The notes below the pieces were generated by a model. It made no database searches. It saw nothing but the letters and a program-made list of their open reading frames with translations, and had not been told where the DNA came from. A stretch of DNA of 64,000 nt from the NCBI RefSeq assembly GCF_050717535.1, contig NZ_JBOITM010000041.1:62001-126000 (forward strand), in the 5' to 3' direction. The first letter of the stretch is position 1, and every line of letters starts with the position of its first letter. This document shows positions 8,692-17,529 of this stretch, in pieces. The translations under genes and the position numbers were made by a program. This DNA comes from Clostridium_AD sp050717535. GTDB taxonomy: Bacteria > Bacillota > Clostridia > Clostridiales > Clostridiaceae.

Positions 8692-9856
8692 GATGGGTTT
8701 ACTCATTATCTTAAGTTGTGTTTTATTTAGTGGATGTTGGGATAAGGTAGAAATAGATAGGCTTAATTTTATATCAACTATAGCTGTTGACACAGGACAA
8801 GATATTGGTAAAGAAAAGGAATTAAAAAGTATTAATCCAAAAGATTCCTTTTCTGAGGGGCAAATTAAAAAAATTAATGTAACTTATGGATTTCCAGATA
8901 TGAGCATGTTAGGGGCGGGGAAAGGTGGAAGTGCGCAGGAAAAATTTATTAATACTGAAGCTTATTCTATGGAAGATGCATCCTCAGAAGCTATGGCTAA
9001 AAGTAGTAGAGACATATATATGGGCCATGTTAAGCTATTAATATTAAGTAGCAACTTATTAGAGCATAAAGATACTGTTAAAGAGATAGTTGATTATCTA
9101 GAGCGAAATCCTAAAATAAATAGGATGATGGATATTGTTGTATCGGACGGTAAAGCTGAAGACTATATAAAATTTAAACCTATGACAGAAAACAGTGCTG
9201 GATATTATATTTCTGGACTTATGGCCAATAGTAAAAGAAATTCTAGGATTATGAGCATAAATTTAAATGAATTTCTTATTCTTTTAAGTGAAAATGGGAA
9301 TGTGCTGCTACCTAGAATAACTTTAGAAAAGGAAAAAAATGAATTGATTTTGACTGGTGCTGCTATAATTAAAGATTATGAATTAAAAGGATATTTCACC
9401 CCCGTAGAATTAATGGATATCCAATTGCTAAGTGACAAGTTTAACATTGGGAAAAAAGTTATATACATTGATGGACACCCTATTGATTATATAATTAACG
9501 GATATGAAAGGAAAATGAGGGTGGAGGAAAAAGGGGGTAAGTTGTTAATCAATATAGATTTAGGACTTGAAGGGCAGATAAATGGATATTATGTAGGTAA
9601 AAAAATACTGGGAAAAGAAGAGCTACAAAGTTTGCAGAATACTTTTAATACCTCAATTAGTGATGAGTGTGAAAAAATCATGCAAACCGCTAAAGGCGAA
9701 TTTGAAGTAGATCCATTTGGCGTTCGCGAATATATTGAGAAGTTTAAACCTAAATTATGGAATAAAATAGAGAAGGATTGGTTAGAAAAATATAAAAATG
9801 CAATTGTTAAGGTTACTGTTAGAACTGAAATAAGAAGAATTGGATCAGTTCAGTGA
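8681..9856 (+). CDS. Ger(x)C-family germination lipoprotein, C subunit
   Basis: A 391-residue lipoprotein. The signal peptide ends in a lipobox (F-S-G-C19) directly followed by WDKVEIDRLNFIS, the hallmark start of GerC proteins. It is anchored in the outer leaflet of the spore inner membrane and completes the nutrient receptor. The start overlaps the end of the permease gene by 11 nt and is preceded by AAGGAGAT inside that gene. The last third has the conserved GerAC C-terminal pattern (IEKDW near the end). No terminator follows before spoIIR. Confidence 0.92.
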   Translation: MKFKMGLLIILSCVLFSGCWDKVEIDRLNFISTIAVDTGQDIGKEKELKSINPKDSFSEGQIKKINVTYGFPDMSMLGAGKGGSAQEKFINTEAYSMEDASSEAMAKSSRDIYMGHVKLLILSSNLLEHKDTVKEIVDYLERNPKINRMMDIVVSDGKAEDYIKFKPMTENSAGYYISGLMANSKRNSRIMSINLNEFLILLSENGNVLLPRITLEKEKNELILTGAAIIKDYELKGYFTPVELMDIQLLSDKFNIGKKVIYIDGHPIDYIINGYERKMRVEEKGGKLLINIDLGLEGQINGYYVGKKILGKEELQSLQNTFNTSISDECEKIMQTAKGEFEVDPFGVREYIEKFKPKLWNKIEKDWLEKYKNAIVKVTVRTEIRRIGSVQ

Positions 9857-9882
9857 ATACAATTACATAATGTGGTAATAAT
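9855..9882 (+). promoter_or_regulatory. Candidate SigF promoter of spoIIR
   Basis: GAATA (9855-9859) and GGTAATAAT (9874-9882) with a 14-nt spacer resemble the SigF pattern (GYATA, then GGNNANANT). The -10-like box is a full match and the -35-like box has one mismatch. It overlaps the gerC stop codon and lies about 35 nt before spoIIR. In Bacillus spoIIR is a SigF gene. Confidence 0.4.
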
Positions 9883-9917
9883 CTTAATATAAATCATTGT
9901 ATTCAGGGGGGATAACA

Positions 9918-10547
9918 TTGAAAAAAATTATATTAACAAGTATTACTATAATTATTATAATTTCTATAGCCTTAAATGGCGGTAGTGTAGCTACAAAAGC
10001 TACTCAAAGTGATATCGCTAGTAAACTTATAAGGTTTCACGTAATAGCTAATAGTGATGATAAAATAGATCAAGAATTAAAATTAAAAGTAAGAGATTCT
10101 GTTTTAAAATATGTATCACCAAAACTTGTGAATTGCAAAAATATAGAGGAGTCAAGAGAAATTATAAATAGCGAAGATAAAAATATTAAAAAAATTGCTC
10201 AAGGCATTATAAACAAAAATGGGTTTAAATATTCAGTAATTACAACACTTTCGCAGGAGTATTTTCCGGTTAAAACTTATGGAAACATAACTTTGCCTCA
10301 AGGAAAATACGAAGCCTACAGAATAGTTATTGGAAGTGGCAGTGGCCAAAATTGGTGGTGTGTTATGTTCCCACCTTTATGTTTTGTAGATATTACAAAG
10401 GGAAATGTATCTTACCAAAAAACCGAGAGCAAAATGAAGCAAGTATTATCAGAAGATGAATATAAAATGGTGGATAACACCATAAATAACAAAAAAATAA
10501 TTGTTAAATTTAAACTAGTAGAATTTTTTAATGAATTATTTAGTTGA
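9918..10547 (+). CDS. spoIIR: Stage II sporulation protein R
   Basis: A 209-residue secreted signalling protein with an N-terminal membrane segment (residues about 3-20), followed by the conserved IASKLIRFHVIANSDDKIDQELKLKVRD region and the WWCVMFPPLCFVD motif. SpoIIR made in the forespore triggers SpoIIGA to cleave pro-SigE in the mother cell. I chose TTG 9918 because AGGGGGG (9905-9911) stands 6 nt before it; a TTG at 9897 has no binding site. A SigF-like promoter lies just upstream, as expected for a forespore gene. Confidence 0.93.
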   Translation: MKKIILTSITIIIIISIALNGGSVATKATQSDIASKLIRFHVIANSDDKIDQELKLKVRDSVLKYVSPKLVNCKNIEESREIINSEDKNIKKIAQGIINKNGFKYSVITTLSQEYFPVKTYGNITLPQGKYEAYRIVIGSGSGQNWWCVMFPPLCFVDITKGNVSYQKTESKMKQVLSEDEYKMVDNTINNKKIIVKFKLVEFFNELFS

Positions 10548-10582
10548 AAAGAATATATAGAACGCTACTAGGAGGAAAATAT

Positions 10583-11953
10583 ATGAAAATGATAAAGAAA
10601 AGAATATTGTATACAAGTGCTGTAACTATAATTGTTGTGTTTTCAACAACGTTTGCTATACTAATGTTTTTGGAGAGATTAGATTATAGAAATTATCTTC
10701 AAGGTCAATACAGTAAAAATATGTATGAACTTATTAGCTCTGTACAAAATATAAGAATAAATCTTGGCAAAGCTGCTATTGTTGGGTCTAGAGAGCAGAG
10801 CATAGTAGTTTTCGAAGAGATTTTCAGATATTCTGCTACTGCAAATGATAAATTGCATTCACTGCCAATAGATCAAGAGGTTGTTGGAGATACTAGCCAG
10901 TTTTTAACTCAAGTAGGAGATTTTTGTTATACACTTTCAATAGCAGCCTCGGAAGGCAAGGATCTTAATGATAAGCAGTATGGATTAATTGACGAACTAG
11001 AGAAACAATCTTATACTCTCCAGGAGCAATTAAATGGAGTTCTTTCTGATATAAATGACGGCAAAGTTAAGTGGGGAGAGATTAGAAGGAAAAGTACGGG
11101 GGTATTTGCAAAGGTAGGGGATGACCTTGTGACTGAGAAATTTAAGGGAATACAAAAACAAGTAGTTCAATATCCTGCATTAATTTATGATGGACCTTTT
11201 TCTGATAATACAATAGAAATAAAGCCTAAAATAATGACTCAAAAGCAAGTAAGCGAAAAAGAGGCAATGCAAACAGTAAAAAATATATTTGGAGAAGATA
11301 AAATTACAAGTATCGAAAATAAAGCAGTTCCAGGGAAAACAAGAATACCTTCCTATACTTTTTATATAACATTTAAAGGGCGAGATGAAAATCAGGCAAA
11401 AACTGTAATAGAAGTAAGCAAAAATGGAGGCAAAATAGTATATTTGTTGGATAGTAGGCCTATAGGAAAGAAAACTTTAGATATTAATAAGGCTATAGAA
11501 GGCGGAAGCGTATTTATTGGAAAGTTAGGATATAAAAACATGCAGCCTACATATACTCTTAATTATGATAATACAGCGGTAGTTAGTTATGTATATAATC
11601 AAGGAGAAATAGCTATTTACCCAGATCAAGTAAAGCTCAAAATTGCACTAGATGATGGTAGTATTATAGGAATTGAATCTGAAAAGTTTCTAGTGTCTCA
11701 TGTTGAAAAAAGAGAAATAGCTACACCAAAAATAACTATAGCAAAAGCCCAAGAAAAAGTTGGAAAACGTTTGAAAATAAGTAAAATCAGTTTAGTTATT
11801 ATACCCACTGAGACTAATAAAGAAGTTTTGTGTTATGAATTTTTAGGCTCATATAAGGAGAAAAGTTTTATTGTATATATTAACGCCAGTACTGGGTATG
11901 AACAAAGAATTATGGAAATAATAGATACTCCTAATGGCAAATTAACTATTTAG
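10583..11953 (+). CDS. ypeB: Germination protein YpeB
   Basis: A 456-residue protein with an N-terminal membrane anchor (residues about 10-30), a helical middle region and C-terminal PepSY-like repeats (two VSEKEAMQTVKNIFGEDK-type modules). In Bacillus, YpeB is the partner and stabiliser of the cortex-lytic transglycosylase SleB and is needed to keep it in the spore. The ATG is preceded by GGAGG. An upstream in-frame start (10544) would overlap spoIIR and lacks a binding site. It follows spoIIR by 35 nt and could be co-transcribed. No sleB is adjacent, unlike the common sleB-ypeB pair. Confidence 0.9.
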   Translation: MKMIKKRILYTSAVTIIVVFSTTFAILMFLERLDYRNYLQGQYSKNMYELISSVQNIRINLGKAAIVGSREQSIVVFEEIFRYSATANDKLHSLPIDQEVVGDTSQFLTQVGDFCYTLSIAASEGKDLNDKQYGLIDELEKQSYTLQEQLNGVLSDINDGKVKWGEIRRKSTGVFAKVGDDLVTEKFKGIQKQVVQYPALIYDGPFSDNTIEIKPKIMTQKQVSEKEAMQTVKNIFGEDKITSIENKAVPGKTRIPSYTFYITFKGRDENQAKTVIEVSKNGGKIVYLLDSRPIGKKTLDINKAIEGGSVFIGKLGYKNMQPTYTLNYDNTAVVSYVYNQGEIAIYPDQVKLKIALDDGSIIGIESEKFLVSHVEKREIATPKITIAKAQEKVGKRLKISKISLVIIPTETNKEVLCYEFLGSYKEKSFIVYINASTGYEQRIMEIIDTPNGKLTI

Positions 11954-11997
11954 GAAAATATTAACTAATAGGTTAAACATACGGTATTCATTGGGTT

Positions 11998-12045
11998 AAG
12001 AGAGGATATATTGCGTAAAGTGCATATATATCCTCTCTTCTATTG
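11998..12045 (+). terminator. Probable terminator after ypeB
   Basis: Arms AGAGAGGATATAT and ATATATCCTCTCT with a loop of about 13 nt. The T-rich tail is short (TTCTATT), so strength is uncertain. Confidence 0.6.
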
Positions 12046-12130
12046 AATAAATTATAAATTACCTTTATAATTTATAGTGATGTTATTATGGAAATTGTTT
12101 AAAATTACAATTTAGATATTAGAATTAAAA

Positions 12131-12159
12131 TACAAAGTAATAGATAAAAATGATATAAT
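12131..12159 (+). promoter_or_regulatory. Extended -10 promoter of ddl
   Basis: TGATATAAT (12151-12159) is an extended -10 element with a perfect TATAAT. The -35 position, TACAAA, is weak, as is common with extended -10 promoters. It lies 76 nt before the ddl start. Confidence 0.55.
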
Positions 12160-12235
12160 ATAGTAAATTTATTTAGTTCACGTATGTTTTTATTATTCAT
12201 AAAATAGTTATTATGGTTATAAGGAGAGATTATAA

Positions 12236-13267
12236 ATGAAAAAGAAAGTTGCAGTATTATTCGGTGGACAGTCTACCGAACATGAGGTTTCTAGAGTATC
12301 AGCAACATCAGTGCTAAAAAATATAGATATAACAAAATATGATTTATATCCTATAGGAATAACAAGAGATGGGTCATGGTTTGAATACACTGGTAAAATA
12401 GATAAGATAGAGAGCGGAGAATGGGAAAAGGACCAATTTTTTAAAGTTCCACAGGGTCAAAAGATTTTATTCAATAAGGAAGTAGATGTAGTATTTCCAG
12501 TATTGCATGGACTATTTGGAGAAGATGGTACTATTCAAGGCATGTGTAAATTATTGGATGTTCCATGTGTTGGGCCTGGGGTAATGTCTTCCGCTATTTG
12601 TATGGACAAAGTCTATACAAAATATTTATTAGAAAATTTCAATATAAAACAAGCGGATTATGTAGTGGTTAATGCACATGAATATGTAAAAAATAAAGAT
12701 ATATTAATAGAGAATATAGAAAAAAAGCTTGGTTATGCAGTATTTATTAAGCCTTCTAATAGTGGCTCGTCTGTAGGGATAACCAAAGCTCATAATAGAG
12801 AAGAATTAATATTTGGAGTAGAACAAGCTTTAAAGTATGATAGAAAAATTCTGGTTGAGAAGGCTATAAATGCAAGAGAAATAGAAGTGGCAGTACTAGG
12901 AAATGATTACCCAGAGGCATCCGTGCCAGGGGAAGTAATACCAGCCAAAGAATTTTATGACTATGAAGCTAAATATAAAAGTGAAGCATCTAAGCTTTTA
13001 ATACCTGCGTTACTTAGCGAATCTAAGCTAGAAGATATTAAACAGCAAGCTATAAAAATTTATAGAATACTAGATTGCGCTGGCATGGCAAGAGTGGATT
13101 TTCTAGTAGATAAAGAAACTGAAGATGTTTATTTAAATGAGGTTAATACTATACCAGGTTTTACTAAAATAAGTATGTATCCTAAAATGTGGCAAGCCAC
13201 AGGAAAAAATTTTGGTGTGCTTATTGATGAACTTATTGAACTTGCTATAGAAAGAAATAATAAATAG
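12236..13267 (+). CDS. ddl: D-alanine--D-alanine ligase
   Basis: A 343-residue ATP-grasp ligase that makes D-Ala-D-Ala for peptidoglycan precursors in the cytoplasm. Seen are the N-terminal VLFGGQSTEHEVS, the ATP-grasp segment FIKPSNSGSSVGI and the C-terminal metal/ATP site YLNEVNTIPGFT. The ATG follows AAGGAGAG. Normal length. The D-Ala rather than D-lactate specificity is assumed from the family. Own extended -10 promoter; the next gene starts 88 nt downstream. Confidence 0.96.
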   Translation: MKKKVAVLFGGQSTEHEVSRVSATSVLKNIDITKYDLYPIGITRDGSWFEYTGKIDKIESGEWEKDQFFKVPQGQKILFNKEVDVVFPVLHGLFGEDGTIQGMCKLLDVPCVGPGVMSSAICMDKVYTKYLLENFNIKQADYVVVNAHEYVKNKDILIENIEKKLGYAVFIKPSNSGSSVGITKAHNREELIFGVEQALKYDRKILVEKAINAREIEVAVLGNDYPEASVPGEVIPAKEFYDYEAKYKSEASKLLIPALLSESKLEDIKQQAIKIYRILDCAGMARVDFLVDKETEDVYLNEVNTIPGFTKISMYPKMWQATGKNFGVLIDELIELAIERNNK

Positions 13268-13354
13268 TAGTTACTTATTTGATAATCCCTTATATAGGGT
13301 TAAATCTATTTTATTAGTATCGAGTAAAATACAACCAGGAGAGGATAAGGTTTT

Positions 13355-14338
13355 ATGACAACAGCTTTAGCTATGATTTCCGGAGGCCTGGATAGTATAC
13401 TGGCAGCAAAACTTGTGAAAGATCAAGGCATAGAAGTTATAGGAATATGCTTTAAATCGTATTTTTTTAATGAGAAGAATGCATTGGATATGGTTAAACA
13501 AATAGATATACCCTTAGTAGTTGTAGATTTTTCAGAGGAACATTTCAGCATGCTAAAGGATCCAAAACATGGATATGGTAAAAATATGAATCCATGTATA
13601 GATTGTCATGCTATGATGATGAGATATTGTGGAGACTTACTGGAAAAATTTCATGCGGACTTTATTATAACCGGAGAAGTTTTAAATCAAAGACCTATGT
13701 CTCAAAATAGATCAGCACTAGATATTGTGAAAAATGAATCTGGTATAGGGAAAAAAATACTAAGGCCGCTATCAGCTAAGAATCTTAATCTAACTGAAAT
13801 GGAGATAGATGGGTTAATAGATAGAGAAGCTCTTATGGATATAAAAGGAAGAAATAGAAAAGTTCAAATGGAATTAGCAGAAAAATGGGGGATTATAGAT
13901 TACCCATCACCTGCTGGTGGATGTAAACTTACTGAACCTAGTTATTCTGTGAGGCTTAAGGAATTGCTAGAGCATAATAAAGACACATCTAAAAGAGATC
14001 TTGAATTACTTAAAATAGGAAGGCACTTTAGAATAACTAAAGATGCTAAGATAATATCCTCCAGAACAGAGGAAGAGGGGCAGTTATTAGAACAGTTTTT
14101 AACCGAACAAGATTTAATGTTTTTACCTGTGGATTATAATGGATCTACTGTTGTTATAATAGGAAAATCCACAGATGAAGATATAGAATTTGCAGCTAAG
14201 GTTTCAGGGCGATATTGTAAAGGTAAGGACGGCAAACTTATATCTATTAAATATGGGAAATATGGTAATGCTTTAGATAAATCAATAGACGTGAAACCAG
14301 CAACCGACGAACAAATAAATAAATATATTTTAAATTAG
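13355..14338 (+). CDS. PP-loop ATPase, predicted tRNA thiolation enzyme (MnmA/ThiI-like)
   Basis: A 327-residue protein with an N-terminal PP-loop (SGGLDS, residues 9-14), which adenylates a substrate with ATP. A cysteine pair sits in NPCIDCH (C81, C84) and a further cysteine in AGGCKLTEP (C190), an arrangement reminiscent of sulfur-transfer enzymes acting on tRNA. The C-terminal 130 residues are not recognised; they may bind tRNA. It is shorter than MnmA or ThiI and lacks an obvious THUMP or rhodanese domain, so the exact product is unknown. Start ATG 13355 follows AGGAGAGG. The downstream DUF1934 gene starts 14 nt later, probably co-transcribed. Confidence 0.72.
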   Translation: MTTALAMISGGLDSILAAKLVKDQGIEVIGICFKSYFFNEKNALDMVKQIDIPLVVVDFSEEHFSMLKDPKHGYGKNMNPCIDCHAMMMRYCGDLLEKFHADFIITGEVLNQRPMSQNRSALDIVKNESGIGKKILRPLSAKNLNLTEMEIDGLIDREALMDIKGRNRKVQMELAEKWGIIDYPSPAGGCKLTEPSYSVRLKELLEHNKDTSKRDLELLKIGRHFRITKDAKIISSRTEEEGQLLEQFLTEQDLMFLPVDYNGSTVVIIGKSTDEDIEFAAKVSGRYCKGKDGKLISIKYGKYGNALDKSIDVKPATDEQINKYILN

Positions 14339-14352
14339 TGAGGAGTAGGGTT

Positions 14353-14775
14353 ATGAAGAAAAATGCAGTGATTTCAATTGTTAGCAAACAAGCTGACGGT
14401 GAAGATGATGGTGATGCAATTGAGGTGGTGACACCTGGAGAATTTTACAAAAAAGATAATTGTTACTATGCAGTATATGAAGAGACAGAAATTTCAGGAA
14501 TGAAGGGAACTACCACTACATTAAAAATAGATGAAGAACATTTTACACTTATAAGAACTGGAACTACTAATACAGAAATGAAGTTTAAAAAATATGGAAG
14601 AGACTTAACTTTATATAATACACCTCATGGTGCGCTAGATTTAACTGTGGATACTAGGGAATTAAAAATGAATGTAGATAATAATGGCGGAGATGTATTT
14701 ATTGATTATGATATGATAATAGGAAATCAACAGATTTTAAGTACAACTTTAAAAATTAGTATTAAGGCACAATAG
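14353..14775 (+). CDS. DUF1934 (YwiB-like) beta-barrel protein
   Basis: A 140-residue protein matching DUF1934, a calycin-like beta-barrel family of Firmicutes with unknown function (Bacillus YwiB). Alternating hydrophobic strands and the motifs ETEISGMKGTTTTLKI and YNTPHGALDLTVDTRELKMN are typical. The ATG at 14353 is preceded by AGGAG with 7-nt spacing, just after the stop of the PP-loop gene. A terminator follows directly. Confidence 0.8.
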   Translation: MKKNAVISIVSKQADGEDDGDAIEVVTPGEFYKKDNCYYAVYEETEISGMKGTTTTLKIDEEHFTLIRTGTTNTEMKFKKYGRDLTLYNTPHGALDLTVDTRELKMNVDNNGGDVFIDYDMIIGNQQILSTTLKISIKAQ

Positions 14776-14780
14776 TTGGA

Positions 14781-14815
14781 AAGGCTATGTTCTATACAGA
14801 ACGTAGCCTTTATTT
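14781..14815 (+). terminator. Terminator after the DUF1934 gene
   Basis: Arms AAGGCTATGTTCT and AGAACGTAGCCTT (one G-T pair), short loop, then TTATTT. Confidence 0.75.
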
Positions 14816-15149
14816 AAGTTATTATAGGGTTTGAAATATTAGACTTATAAATATAAACATAAAGAGTTTTGTAAAAAAACTCTCCCAAAAAAAAGAAAAC
14901 CACAAAAAACACTGGTTAATGACAAAAAAGTGTGATAAGATGTTAATATTGTTTTTGAAAATAAAAATACCATTTTACTTTATTATTCTATTTATAGGGT
15001 AATTTCTATTATAGATTTAAAAACAACATCTGTCAAGCTATTTTTATAAAACGATTAGGTAAAACTTTACATAACAAGGTATTAACAATAATAACCAGGT
15101 TAAAAACAAACAATTCGCAGTAAGTATCAAAACATTAGGAGGAATAATT
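14816..15149 (+). other. Gene-free leader region of pyrG
   Basis: About 330 AT-rich bases with no plausible gene. It contains an inverted repeat AGAGTTTT / AAAACTCT at 14863-14883, followed by CCC and an A run, so it cannot act as a plus-strand terminator. A weak promoter-like TTGAAA lies at 14955-14960. A GGG after an A+T stretch (14997-14999) recalls the start of clostridial pyrG transcripts, but I see no C-rich attenuator downstream to complete that mechanism. Confidence 0.4.
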
Positions 15150-16754
15150 ATGAGTACTAAGTACATATTTGTCACAGGCGGAGTAGTTTCATCTTTAGGT
15201 AAAGGAATAACAGCAGCATCACTAGGCAGGCTGTTAAAGAATAGAGGCTTAAAGGTTTCTATACAAAAATTTGATCCATATTTAAATGTAGATCCAGGAA
15301 CCATGAGCCCATACCAACATGGAGAGGTTTTTGTTACAGATGATGGAGCAGAAACAGACTTAGATTTAGGACATTATGAGAGATTTATTGATGAAAATTT
15401 AAGCAAGAGCAGTAATGTAACTACGGGTAAAGTATATTGGTCAGTTATATCAAAAGAGAGAAGAGGAGACTATTTAGGCGGTACAGTACAAGTAATACCT
15501 CATATAACTAATGAGATAAAAGAAAGAGTTTATAGAGTAGCTAAAGAAAAAAATGTAGATGTTGTTATAACTGAAATTGGTGGAACTGTTGGAGATATTG
15601 AGTCATTACCGTTTTTAGAGGCTATAAGGCAGGTAAAATATGAAGTAGGAATAGAGAATGCTTGCTTTATCCATGTTACATTAGTTCCGTATTTGAGAAA
15701 AGCAGGAGAGCTTAAAACGAAACCTACTCAACATTCCGTAAAAGAGCTTAGAAGTATAGGAATTCAACCAGACATAATAGTATGCCGCTCAGAAAAGGAA
15801 ATATCTGAGGATATGAAGGCTAAAATAGGTCTGTTTTGTAATTTAGAAGCAAATTCCGTAATTCAAAATTTAGATGCAGATAATTTATATGAAGTACCAC
15901 TTATGCTTCACAAAGAAGGATTAGATACTCTAGTATGTAAAAAATTAAAACTAAATTGTAATGAAATAGATAATGCTGCTTGGATAGACATGGTAGATAG
16001 ATTAAAGAATTTATCTGGAAATGTAAAAATAGCATTAGTTGGAAAATATGTGGAACTTCATGATGCATATATTTCGGTTGTTGAGGCATTAAGTCATGGA
16101 GGTCTTTATAATGACTCTAATGTAGAAATTAAATGGGTAGATGCTTGCGACGTAACTTCAGACAATGCAGACGAAATACTTGGAGATGTTGATGGTATAT
16201 TGGTTCCAGGTGGATTTGGAGATAGAGGAATAGAAGGAAAAATTCAGGCAACAAGATATGCTAGAGAAAATAAAGTGCCATTTTTTGGAATATGTCTTGG
16301 CATGCAGTGCGCCGTTATAGAATATGCAAGAAATGTGGTGGGCCTGAAAACTGCAAATAGTTCAGAAATCGATGCGCAGACGGAGTACCCTGTAATAGAC
16401 CTTATGCCGGATCAAAAGGATATAGATGAAAAAGGTGGTACTATGAGACTGGGATTATACCCTTGTAAACTGACGAAAGATTCTAATGCTTATGAAGCCT
16501 ACAGTGATGAAGTTATATATGAAAGACATAGACATAGATATGAATTTAACAACCAGTATAGAAAAGTAATGACTGACGCAGGACTTATGTTTACGGGGAC
16601 AAGTCCTGATGAAAGATTAGTAGAAATAGTTGAAATTAAAGATCATCCTTGGTTTGTTGGGGTTCAGTTTCACCCAGAACTTAAATCTAGACCTAATAAA
16701 CCACACCAATTATTTAAGAAATTTATTAAGGCATCCATAGAACATAAAATATAG
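15150..16754 (+). CDS. pyrG: CTP synthase
   Basis: A 534-residue two-domain enzyme converting UTP to CTP with glutamine and ATP. The N-terminal synthetase domain starts TKYIFVTGGVVSSLGKGI (P-loop). The C-terminal class I glutamine amidotransferase has the nucleophile C382 in GICLGMQ and a late histidine-glutamate pair in QFHPELKS. The ATG is preceded by TAGGAGG. Full length. It stands alone between a 370-nt leader and a strong terminator, as in other Firmicutes, upstream of rho. Confidence 0.97.
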   Translation: MSTKYIFVTGGVVSSLGKGITAASLGRLLKNRGLKVSIQKFDPYLNVDPGTMSPYQHGEVFVTDDGAETDLDLGHYERFIDENLSKSSNVTTGKVYWSVISKERRGDYLGGTVQVIPHITNEIKERVYRVAKEKNVDVVITEIGGTVGDIESLPFLEAIRQVKYEVGIENACFIHVTLVPYLRKAGELKTKPTQHSVKELRSIGIQPDIIVCRSEKEISEDMKAKIGLFCNLEANSVIQNLDADNLYEVPLMLHKEGLDTLVCKKLKLNCNEIDNAAWIDMVDRLKNLSGNVKIALVGKYVELHDAYISVVEALSHGGLYNDSNVEIKWVDACDVTSDNADEILGDVDGILVPGGFGDRGIEGKIQATRYARENKVPFFGICLGMQCAVIEYARNVVGLKTANSSEIDAQTEYPVIDLMPDQKDIDEKGGTMRLGLYPCKLTKDSNAYEAYSDEVIYERHRHRYEFNNQYRKVMTDAGLMFTGTSPDERLVEIVEIKDHPWFVGVQFHPELKSRPNKPHQLFKKFIKASIEHKI

Positions 16755-16760
16755 TAATAA

Positions 16761-16816
16761 AAAAATATCCTGTAGTGTGGACAAATGAAAAAAGTCTACA
16801 CTGTAGGATATTTTTA
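16761..16816 (+). terminator. Terminator after pyrG
   Basis: Long inverted repeat, AATATCCTGTAGTGT-type left arm pairing with ACACTGTAGGATATT on the right, followed by TTTATTT. Confidence 0.85.
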
Positions 16817-16987
16817 TTTGTAATAAAAACATTACCAATAATTTCAATTATAATTTAGCAGGAATTTCATGAAATATATAGAATTTAGTATTAAAGAACA
16901 AAATGAGGCAAAATGAATTTGTTACTAATAATTTTAACTATTACAAAACAAATTCAATAAAAAATATAAGATATTGAGGTGAGGCAA

Positions 16988-17332
16988 TTGACATTCGATA
17001 CTAATATTGCTATGGCTTTAAAAGATTGTGATGGTCAATATAATGTGGTAGAAATGACTATATTTGAGTTAGAGAACCTGAACACTAAATTCTCTTCCTT
17101 GAACGTAGAATTACATAGAGGTAATGAAATATTAATTGAGGTTAAGTGTTGCCTTTGTGGAGAAAATCATTCCTATCATTATAATATTAAGGAACTTTTG
17201 AAAACAAATATGGTTATAGGTGGATGCGAGCAATTAGCCTTGCCTATATTTTTCATTGGTAAGAATGAAAAAGTTATAGAAAAAGTAAATGAACATAGAC
17301 AAACTATAGAGAAAATATATGCTATGATATAG
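16988..17332 (+). CDS. Small orphan protein with cysteine pairs
   Basis: A 114-residue soluble protein that I do not recognise. It contains CCLCGENH near residue 57 (a possible metal-binding turn) and a further cysteine in IGGCEQL. The C-terminal half is predicted helical. TTG 16988 is chosen because GAGGTGAGG (16976-16984) precedes it; a GTG at 16979 lies inside that binding site. It sits alone between the pyrG and rho transcription units with its own terminator, which supports a real gene. Base composition matches neighbours. Confidence 0.6.
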   Translation: MTFDTNIAMALKDCDGQYNVVEMTIFELENLNTKFSSLNVELHRGNEILIEVKCCLCGENHSYHYNIKELLKTNMVIGGCEQLALPIFFIGKNEKVIEKVNEHRQTIEKIYAMI

Positions 17333-17340
17333 AAAAAAAT

Positions 17341-17380
17341 AAAAATACATATAAACCACTAGTGGCTTTGTGTATTTTTA
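17341..17380 (+). terminator. Terminator after the orphan gene
   Basis: Outer arms AAAAATACA / TGTATTTTT enclose the palindrome CCACTAGTGG, giving a double hairpin that ends in a T run. Confidence 0.75.
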
Positions 17381-17529
17381 ATATAGTGGATTAAATTTAT
17401 GAAATAGGATATAATTATAAAGTATATCATTTCAAAAAAAATTCATTGGATAGTAAACACATTTTTAAATTCCTATGATATTTATTAAATAGATATTATA
17501 CATAAAATACCCTTCGGAGGTGCAGATTT

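Noticed and set aside
14955..15000. Possible CTP-sensing attenuator of pyrG (GGG start and reiterative transcription)
   Set aside because: A GGG near a weak promoter exists, but there is no downstream terminator with a C-rich strand, which the mechanism needs.
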